Below the pieces are notes generated by a model that worked only from the letters and a program-made list of their open reading frames with translations, was not told the DNA's origin and ran no database searches. The translations under genes and the position numbers were made by a program. From assembly GCA_007132635.1 (NCBI GenBank), contig SLOG01000048.1, positions 1 through 5,351 of the forward strand: DNA of 5,351 nucleotides, read 5' to 3'. Each line of letters opens with the position of its first letter. The stretch's first letter is position 1. Positions 1-5,351 of the stretch are shown here, piece by piece. Source of the stretch: Limnochordia bacterium. Its GTDB lineage: Bacteria; Bacillota; Limnochordia; Darwinibacteriales; SLO01.

Positions 1-559
1 CGATCACATGCACGCCTATATCGATCACAGGACCCCCGCCTGATTTGCTTAAGTCGGTAAACCATCCCAAAGGGGTTCCTCGACGGCGAAACCATCCGGT
101 CTTCCCGTAGTAAACCTCACCAAAGCGGTTTTCGTCGGCCAGCGCCTTAATCACCTTACTATCCGATCGAAAGCGGTTGACAAACCCCATCATGAAAACA
201 ACACCGCTCTTGCGGACGGCAGCGGCCATCTCTTCCGCTTCGGACACGGTCATCGCCATGGGTTTCTCACAAAGAATGTGCTTTCCAGCTGCCGCCGCGG
301 CCGTCACGGCTTTGGCATGGGCGTTATTCCAGGTACAGACGCTAACCGCATCGACTTCCTCCATAGCTACGAGTTCGTCGATGTCTTTCGCCACGTACGG
401 CATGCCATACTCGGCAGCAACCTGCTTTGCTCGCTCCGGCTTCAGGTCGCAGACGGCTACCAGATCCACGTCGGACTGCTTGACATAGGAGGGTAGATGA
501 GCATTCTGCGCGATGTTGCCTGCACCAATAAGGCCGACCTTAATTTTCTTCTGTGCCAT
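1..559 (-). CDS. Gfo/Idh/MocA-family oxidoreductase, N-terminal part (C-terminus beyond window)
   Basis: Members of this family are NAD(P)-dependent dehydrogenases that act on sugars, inositols, polyols and related compounds, usually in the cytoplasm. Reading from ATG at 559-557 gives 186 codons that run off the left edge; the family is usually 330-400 residues, so about half is visible. The N-terminal Rossmann fold shows the dinucleotide loop GLIGAGNIA (residues 9-17) and an acidic D38 at the end of the second strand, which favours NAD over NADP. The family signature CEKPM (97-101) contains the conserved lysine K99. GFVNRF (125-130) and SGGGPVIDIGVH (173-184) follow; D180 and H184 form the usual D-x3-H active-site pair. 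An AGGAG (572-568) sits 8 bases before the ATG. The gene diverges from the mannosidase operon and has its own promoter. There is no signal peptide. The substrate cannot be told from this half. The family call is secure. Confidence 0.93.
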   Translation of the reverse strand, partial: MAQKKIKVGLIGAGNIAQNAHLPSYVKQSDVDLVAVCDLKPERAKQVAAEYGMPYVAKDIDELVAMEEVDAVSVCTWNNAHAKAVTAAAAAGKHILCEKPMAMTVSEAEEMAAAVRKSGVVFMMGFVNRFRSDSKVIKALADENRFGEVYYGKTGWFRRRGTPLGWFTDLSKSGGGPVIDIGVHVI

Positions 560-598
560 TATGTACACTCCTGACATATTGAGATGCTTTCGGTACTA

Positions 599-627
599 AT
601 GATAGCAGGTTCTGACGGCCCAAGCAA
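599..627 (-). promoter_or_regulatory. Sigma-70-type promoter for the leftward oxidoreductase gene
   Basis: On the minus strand, TTGCTT (627-622) is followed by a 17-base spacer and TATCAT (604-599). The -10 matches the consensus at five of six bases and is preceded by TG one base upstream, an extended -10. The -35 matches at three of six. Transcription would start near 592 and give a leader of about 33 bases that contains the AGGAG of the oxidoreductase gene. This is recognised by eye from consensus and spacing only. Confidence 0.6.
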
Positions 628-682
628 ACGCAATGGTCTCTACAGGATTTCTGCTGCTGCGACGAGAATGCGTGTTTGTTGG
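620..682. repeat. Imperfect inverted repeat in the divergent intergenic region
   Basis: CCAAGCAAACGCA (620-632) and TGCGTGTTTGTTGG (669-682) are near-complementary arms. The reverse complement of the left arm is TGCGTTTGCTTGG, which differs from the right arm by one base insertion and one substitution. They are separated by 36 bases. The left arm covers the -35 of the leftward promoter and the right arm lies just upstream of the mannosidase ribosome binding site. It could be paired operator sites for a shared regulator, or chance; no regulator gene is in view. Confidence 0.3.
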
Positions 683-712
683 GGATAATCACAATGGAAA
701 GGATGACTCAAC

Positions 713-3700
713 ATGGCTGACAGCCAAACAATCCTGAAGGAAGTCCACAAGAAAATCACTGCGCTGCAGAGTGTCTGCCGTCTATCGGATTGGCGCTTTG
801 CTTTAGCAAATCCCGGAAAGAACATGGAAACTGAAGACTCTGCAAATTGGAAAGACGTAAACCTTAGTTATTCATGGTCGTCCGCTGGGGGAGATGCATG
901 GTTTGGCCGCTCTGTCCAACTGCCTGCCGAAGTGCTTGGACTGGATACAACGGGGCATACTTTAGAACTAGTCGTGTTCTGCCCAATTGGGGCGACCGTC
1001 TATGTCAATGGTCAAGAGGTCTACAGCGAGCCGTTTTGGAGCGATACACGCGCGGTTCCAATTGTGATTGCTGAAGCCTATCGTCCCGAGAAACCTCTCG
1101 ATGTCCGCATCCGCGCCAAGCAAGGCGACGGCTTCGGTCTGTTTGTTCAGGCCGAACTCATCATGCAGCCGTTATCGGACAGTCTCTTCTCGCTTGAGGC
1201 CAGCGCCGAACAACTTCGCTTCTGCCAGTACATAATCGACCGCGAAGAAGCAGAAGGAATGCCTAGTGCCAGACGGGGGCCATTTGATGAGGCTGTAGCC
1301 ATATACGATCTGGCCGCGCTGGCGGAGAATAATTGGGAACGATGGCACAAGTCGGTTCAACAGGCAGTGGCGAAACTGATGTCGTTTGACCAGGACATTC
1401 AGAAGTATACGGCCTATCTGGTTGGTCATTCTCACATCGACATGAATTGGCTCTGGCCGTGGGAAGAAACCGTGGAAGTATGTCGTCGCGATTTCACGGC
1501 CATGGACTCGCTCATGGAGAAATACCCAGACTTCCGTTTCTCTCAGAGCCAGGCGGCAGTCTACGCCGCTGTTGAGCAGCATCATCCCGATCTATTTGAT
1601 CGAATTAAAGAAAGAGTCGAAACAGGGCAATGGGATATCACAGCCAGTACGTGGGTGGAAGGCGATCTCAACACTGCCATGGGTGAGACCCTCGTGCGGC
1701 AAATTCTGTACACGCGAGCATACATTCGCGAGAAATTCGGCGTTACTCCGCGCGTCTGTTGGGAGCCCGACACTTTCGGCCATCCGGCAGTCATGCCCCA
1801 GATTCTGAAAAAATGCGGGGTTGATTTCTACTACTTCTGTCGAGCTGGCAAAGGATATCCCGTGTTTTGGTGGGAGTCACCGGACGGCTCGCGAATTCTG
1901 GCCTTTAACGATGCTGTCGGCTACAATGGAGAAATATGGCCGACGAATGTCGGCAGCAGCTGCCGCCTGCTCTCTGATGCTAGTGACCTTAATATGGGTC
2001 TTTGGGTTTACGGTGTCGGTGACCATGGCGGTGGTGCCACCGCTCGAGATATTGAGCGCGGTCAAGCCATAAACCGCATGCCTCTTCTGCCAAAAACGAA
2101 ACCCAGTTCAGTCCATGAGTTTTTCGATCGGCTGACAGACGAAGTCCTCCACTTCCCAGTTGTAAAAGACGAGCTGAACACGATCTTTGAAGGGTGTTAT
2201 ACCAGTCATGGCGACATAAAACGGCTCAATCGCTCTGGTGAAATGCTGTTGCTGACTGGTGAGACTATAGCCGCTCAAGCTGCCTTGGACGCAGACGCAG
2301 CCTACCCGCAACAGGAATTAGCAGATGCCTGGAAGAACCAATGCTTCCATCAGTTTCATGACATACTTTGCGGTTGTTCCATTGGTTTGACCTATCGTGA
2401 GGCAGCCGAGACGCTAAAACCTAGTCATGAAACCTTGCGGGCGCTCACAGGAGAAGCGCTGCAGTGCTGGGCAGAGCGTGTGGAAATCGCCGGCGATGCT
2501 CCTGGTATCGTGGTCTATAACCAATTGGCTTGGAGTCGAACCGAACCAGTAAGAGTTTCAACGTCACTGCTTGCCGATCCTGACTGCAAATCTGTTGTTG
2601 ACAGTCAGGGCAGATGCTTTCCTGTCCAAAAAGTTGACGACGCGCTAGTGTTCATTGCTCACGACGTCCCGGCGCTCGGATGTGAAGTGTACCACCCCAG
2701 CAGCAGCGAAGCCGCCGAATCCTCTACATCCCTTAAGGTTGAGGATACGCGTGGAATTCTTCTGGAAAACGAATTCCTGGCTGCACGTATTCATCCGGAT
2801 TCGGGAAGCATACACTCCCTCAAGCTCAAACCTTCGGGCCATGACCTCCTCACGGATGGTCGCTCTCTGGATCCCGTTGGCCGAGAGAACAGTGGGCTTA
2901 TTAACCGCTTTATGGTATATTGGGAGCGTCCTCATCCAATGTCAGCCTGGAACATTGGTGACATTTCGCGAATTGATAGTCTGGTAGCTGGAGCTCAGGT
3001 CGAGCTCATAGATAGTGGTCCTGTGTGTGCAAGAGTACGCGTCAAACACACGTTCCTGCAGTCAAGCCTGGAACAGGATATTGTTCTATACGCTGGTGTC
3101 AACAAACTGGATTTCGTCACGGTTATAGACTGGCATGAAAAGGGAGGGGCCGAGGTCGACGCCCCCATGCTGAAGGTCACGTTTACTCCTAAACTGCAGC
3201 GCTCGCAAGCAGTCTATGAGACTCCGTTCGGCGTTACTGAACGCACTGCGGACGGATCAGAAGTTCCTGCGCTGCGGTGGGCATCGATTAGCGATGGCCA
3301 GTACGGCCTGTCGCTGTTAAACGACTGTAAGTACGGGCACCATGCCCAGGGCAGCACCCTAGCACTAACGCTTGTGCGCGCGTCCTACGAGCCAGACAAC
3401 AACCCAGATGCCGGCCTGCATCCGGTAACGTACTCCCTGTGTCCTCATGAAGGTGATTGGTTTAGCAATCTCACGCACCGCCGTGGGATTGAACACAATC
3501 AACCACTTCTCACAGTGGTTGAGGATGCTCATTACGGGACCATCCACCCCCATGAGGCGGGACTCGACGAACTGCCTGAAAGCATCGTCGTCAGCGCCGT
3601 TAAGTTTTCCGAGACAGGCGGTGATCCCCGATCTCTGATTATCCGGCTTTCTGAAGTCTGCGGCCAAGCGGTTACAGCAAAGCTTAATTTGCGGTGGCGA

Positions 3701-3868
3701 GTCCAGACCGCTTGCGAAGTAAACATGCTGGAAGAAGAACAACAGCCGCTGGCGTCCAATGAAGACGGGATTGAACTCGGTTTCTCTCCCTACGAGGTTA
3801 AGACCATCCGCGTTTCGCTGCTGGGGACACAGGAGAAAGAAGGAAAAAGCATCGAAACAGCCAAATAG
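713..3868 (+). CDS. GH38 alpha-mannosidase, cytoplasmic MAN2C1/Ams1-size type
   Basis: This enzyme hydrolyses terminal alpha-mannosyl residues by a retaining, metal-dependent mechanism. The 1051 residues are close to cytosolic MAN2C1 and yeast Ams1 in length. Residues about 30-150 are a beta-rich, galactose-binding-like domain. The catalytic GH38 barrel starts at GHSHIDMNWLWPWEET (238-253), with metal ligands H241 and D243. The nucleophile is D353 in WEPDTFGHP (350-358). FWWESPDGSRIL (385-396) and GVGDHGGGAT (434-443) are further family motifs. FHQFHDIL (545-552) in the helical middle domain supplies the last metal ligand, H549. Beta-sandwich domains fill the rest, with PHEGDWF at 911-917. 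There is no signal peptide or membrane segment, so the substrate is probably imported first. AGGAT at 700-704 lies about 8 bases before the ATG. It is the first gene of a probable operon with the aldolase. The linkage cleaved (alpha-1,2, 1,3 or 1,6) cannot be read from the sequence. Confidence 0.95.
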   Translation: MADSQTILKEVHKKITALQSVCRLSDWRFALANPGKNMETEDSANWKDVNLSYSWSSAGGDAWFGRSVQLPAEVLGLDTTGHTLELVVFCPIGATVYVNGQEVYSEPFWSDTRAVPIVIAEAYRPEKPLDVRIRAKQGDGFGLFVQAELIMQPLSDSLFSLEASAEQLRFCQYIIDREEAEGMPSARRGPFDEAVAIYDLAALAENNWERWHKSVQQAVAKLMSFDQDIQKYTAYLVGHSHIDMNWLWPWEETVEVCRRDFTAMDSLMEKYPDFRFSQSQAAVYAAVEQHHPDLFDRIKERVETGQWDITASTWVEGDLNTAMGETLVRQILYTRAYIREKFGVTPRVCWEPDTFGHPAVMPQILKKCGVDFYYFCRAGKGYPVFWWESPDGSRILAFNDAVGYNGEIWPTNVGSSCRLLSDASDLNMGLWVYGVGDHGGGATARDIERGQAINRMPLLPKTKPSSVHEFFDRLTDEVLHFPVVKDELNTIFEGCYTSHGDIKRLNRSGEMLLLTGETIAAQAALDADAAYPQQELADAWKNQCFHQFHDILCGCSIGLTYREAAETLKPSHETLRALTGEALQCWAERVEIAGDAPGIVVYNQLAWSRTEPVRVSTSLLADPDCKSVVDSQGRCFPVQKVDDALVFIAHDVPALGCEVYHPSSSEAAESSTSLKVEDTRGILLENEFLAARIHPDSGSIHSLKLKPSGHDLLTDGRSLDPVGRENSGLINRFMVYWERPHPMSAWNIGDISRIDSLVAGAQVELIDSGPVCARVRVKHTFLQSSLEQDIVLYAGVNKLDFVTVIDWHEKGGAEVDAPMLKVTFTPKLQRSQAVYETPFGVTERTADGSEVPALRWASISDGQYGLSLLNDCKYGHHAQGSTLALTLVRASYEPDNNPDAGLHPVTYSLCPHEGDWFSNLTHRRGIEHNQPLLTVVEDAHYGTIHPHEAGLDELPESIVVSAVKFSETGGDPRSLIIRLSEVCGQAVTAKLNLRWRVQTACEVNMLEEEQQPLASNEDGIELGFSPYEVKTIRVSLLGTQEKEGKSIETAK

Positions 3869-3903
3869 AAAAAGAGGAAACCAGAAACGAGGAGGGAAAC
3901 ACC

Positions 3904-4623
3904 ATGCACGAAATGCAGAAGAAATACGAGAGCAGCATTGCCGAACTCGCGGAATGCTGTGTTCGCACAGCTGGATTGGGATACGTGACGTCCCATGGAG
4001 GTAATCTGTCCTATCGAGTAGACAGTGATGTAGTGTTGATCACACCGACAAAAGTGGCAAAACGTAAGATTACATTTGATGACATCTGCATCATTGACCT
4101 GAACGGGGAAGTCCTTTATGCGGGCGAAGGCAGACGGCCCACAGGGGAAACGCCGTTTCATGTCCGCATTTTCCAGAAACGGCCGGATCTCAAGGGGCTG
4201 GTCCATGCCCATCCGCCCGTTTTGACGGGCTTTGCTATGGCAGACTCCGCTCTGCTGGAGAAGCCACTCCTTCCCGAGCCGATTATCGAAGTAGGGCCGA
4301 TGGTACCGGTCCCCTATGCCGAACCCCTATCGGACGAGCTTGCTGAGGCCTTTGATGATGCTATTGAATTGTCCAATGCATTCTTGATGAAAAACCACGG
4401 AGTCATGGTCACCAGTTCTGATGGCATTGAGAGAGCCTTAGACTTTCTGGAAATGTACGAAGCAGCCGCCAAATCCATTGTAGTATCAGAAATGCTTGGC
4501 GGTACGAGTACACTGACGAAAAAGGATGTGCAGAACTTGGATCGAACCATGAACACCAGGGGTCTTCCCATGCCTGGAAGACCGGGGCGGGTATCCAGTC
4601 TTGTGCAGCTTTTCTTTACCTAA
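3904..4623 (+). CDS. Class II aldolase/adducin-family protein, probable L-fuculose/L-rhamnulose-phosphate-type aldolase
   Basis: This is a zinc-dependent aldolase fold of 239 residues, near the normal length for the family. The phosphate-binding loop SHGGNLS is at 30-36. The zinc ligands are H101 and H103 in HAHPP (101-105) and H165 in KNHG (163-166). E82 in GETPFH (81-86) occupies the position of the catalytic glutamate E73 of FucA, where L-ribulose-5-phosphate 4-epimerases carry aspartate. That supports aldol cleavage to DHAP plus an aldehyde rather than epimerisation. Y138 in VPYAEP matches the catalytic Tyr113 region of FucA. The C-terminal tail lacks an obvious tyrosine comparable to FucA Tyr209, so the exact substrate may differ. 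The start is fixed by GGAGGG (3891-3896), 7 bases before the ATG; the in-frame ATG at 3913 is too far away. It follows the mannosidase by 35 purine-rich bases without a terminator, which suggests cotranscription. Confidence 0.9.
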   Translation: MHEMQKKYESSIAELAECCVRTAGLGYVTSHGGNLSYRVDSDVVLITPTKVAKRKITFDDICIIDLNGEVLYAGEGRRPTGETPFHVRIFQKRPDLKGLVHAHPPVLTGFAMADSALLEKPLLPEPIIEVGPMVPVPYAEPLSDELAEAFDDAIELSNAFLMKNHGVMVTSSDGIERALDFLEMYEAAAKSIVVSEMLGGTSTLTKKDVQNLDRTMNTRGLPMPGRPGRVSSLVQLFFT

Positions 4624-4667
4624 TGCCTCAACGCACTAAGGTGAGGAACAACAGCCTTTCAAAAAAA

Positions 4668-4673
4668 GAGGAG
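4668..4673 (+). promoter_or_regulatory. Ribosome binding site that decides the TTG start of the reductase
   Basis: GAGGAG follows a run of seven A and stands 11 bases before TTG at 4685. In the reductase frame a TGA stop lies at 4676-4678, so no start further upstream is possible, and the first in-frame ATG would be codon 21, inside the conserved GFGGMR motif. TTG is therefore the best start even though the spacing is a little long. Confidence 0.6.
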
Positions 4674-4684
4674 AGTGAAAGCAT

Positions 4685-5351
4685 TTGATCTACAAGACTT
4701 ACGGAAAAACCGGAAAACTTGTATCTGCCGTCGGTTTCGGCGGGATGCGCTTTGATATCGACCGACCTCAGGAGGAAAACGCAGAGCTCTTGCATTACGC
4801 GCAGAGCAAGGGCATAAACTATTTTGATACCGCCCCAGGTTACTGCCAAGACAAGAGTGAAGATATCTTCGGTTTGGCCCTGAAGGACATGAAGGGCGAC
4901 TATTTCCTTTCAACAAAAGGAAACCCAGAGAGTGTGGACACGGCCGAAAAAGCTGTCGACTTGCTGAAACGCTCCCTAGAGCGGTTGGGTGTCGACAAGA
5001 TCGACTTCTACCACATTTGGTGTTTGCGAAAAATGGAGCACTACGAACTGGCAATGCGTCCCGGCGGTCAGTATGAGGGACTTCTTCGATGTCAAGAAGA
5101 AGGACTCATTGACCACATCGTCGTCTCTTCGCACCAGCCAGGCCATGAAATTCGCCAGGTTGTAGCTGACGGGAAAACCGAGGGTGTACTGCTGGGCGTT
5201 AACCTGCTGAACTTCCCCTACCGGTGGGACGGAGTCATGGCCGCCTATGAAAGCGGCTGCGGCGTCGTAGCTATGAATCCTCTCGGAGGGGGCTTGATAC
5301 CCACACACGAAGACAAGCTCCAATTTTTGGCTTCAAAGGGAGAGACGCCCA
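4685..5351 (+). CDS. Aldo/keto reductase, N-terminal part (C-terminus beyond window)
   Basis: This is an NAD(P)H-dependent reductase of aldehydes, ketones or sugars with a TIM-barrel fold. From a TTG start, 222 codons are visible before the right edge. The N-terminus, with YGKTGKLVSAVGFGGMR at 6-22, is typical of the family and supports the start. The catalytic tetrad is complete: D48 and Y53 in FDTAPGY (47-53), K78 in STKG (76-79) and H110 in FYHIW (108-112). SSH (148-150), N173 and NPLGGGL (198-204) fit cofactor-binding positions on the later strands. Family members end at about 280-330 residues, or at about 370-390 when they carry a C-terminal [4Fe-4S] ferredoxin-like segment; the window ends too early to tell. 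It lies 61 bases after the aldolase with no terminator, so it is probably the third gene of the operon. Reduction of the aldehyde released by the aldolase is a plausible but unproved role. Confidence 0.92.
   Translation, partial: MIYKTYGKTGKLVSAVGFGGMRFDIDRPQEENAELLHYAQSKGINYFDTAPGYCQDKSEDIFGLALKDMKGDYFLSTKGNPESVDTAEKAVDLLKRSLERLGVDKIDFYHIWCLRKMEHYELAMRPGGQYEGLLRCQEEGLIDHIVVSSHQPGHEIRQVVADGKTEGVLLGVNLLNFPYRWDGVMAAYESGCGVVAMNPLGGGLIPTHEDKLQFLASKGETP

Noticed and set aside
177..488. 103-codon plus-strand open frame at the left edge
   Set aside because: It is antisense to the Gfo/Idh/MocA coding region, whose motifs are clear; it is a shadow with low-complexity A/S/T-rich translation.
684..689. 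GATAAT as a -10 box for the mannosidase operon
   Set aside because: No -35-like hexamer lies 16-18 bases upstream, and transcription would start inside the mannosidase ribosome binding site, leaving almost no leader.
694..720. Eight-codon frame with ATGs at 694 and 703 that overlaps the mannosidase start, as a leader peptide
   Set aside because: It has no clear ribosome binding site, is very short and shows no attenuator-like structure; the ATG at 713 is well served by AGGAT.
3790..4212. 140-codon minus-strand open frame across the mannosidase/aldolase junction
   Set aside because: It is antisense to two well-supported genes, and its translation shows no recognisable domain.
4626..4646. CCTCA/TGAGG hairpin after the aldolase gene as a terminator
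   Set aside because: The stem is only five base pairs with an 11-base loop, and no T-run follows; an A-run and a ribosome binding site follow instead.
4675..4677. GTG as an alternative start for the aldo/keto reductase
   Set aside because: It is out of frame with the reductase coding sequence and sits directly against the GAGGAG.
4659..5323. Overlapping minus-strand open frames (4659-5054 and 4976-5323) opposite the reductase
   Set aside because: They are shadows of the aldo/keto reductase gene, which has its full catalytic tetrad in the plus frame; neither has a recognisable domain.

Overview
The window comes from a bacterium. Genes are tightly packed, Shine-Dalgarno sequences are purine-rich (AGGAG or GGAGG type), one gene appears to start at TTG, and there are no introns. 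Base composition looks balanced, a little above half G+C, and codon use looks similar across the genes. I cannot name the phylum from the sequence. The gene content is that of a carbohydrate-using bacterium.

Layout: the left edge (1-559, minus strand) holds the N-terminal half of a Gfo/Idh/MocA-family NAD(P)-dependent oxidoreductase. A 153-base divergent intergenic region follows (560-712), with a good sigma-70-type promoter for the leftward gene and an imperfect inverted repeat. Three genes then run rightward with short gaps (35 and 61 bases) and no terminator between them, so they are probably one operon: a complete GH38 alpha-mannosidase (713-3868), a complete class II aldolase (3904-4623), and an aldo/keto reductase cut by the right edge (4685-5351).

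How they may work together (inference): the mannosidase has no signal peptide and probably trims imported alpha-mannosides, or related glycosides, in the cytoplasm. The aldolase has the zinc triad and the glutamate expected of fuculose/rhamnulose-phosphate-type aldolases, and would cleave a ketose phosphate into DHAP plus an aldehyde. The aldo/keto reductase could reduce that aldehyde. The divergent dehydrogenase could oxidise or reduce a sugar or polyol intermediate. No transporter, sugar kinase, isomerase or regulator lies inside the window, so substrate and pathway are not settled.

I found no mobile element, RNA gene, CRISPR array or clear new system. The points worth a second look are the gene combination, the inverted repeat that overlaps the leftward promoter, and a 21-codon reading frame that exactly bridges the aldolase stop and the reductase start.
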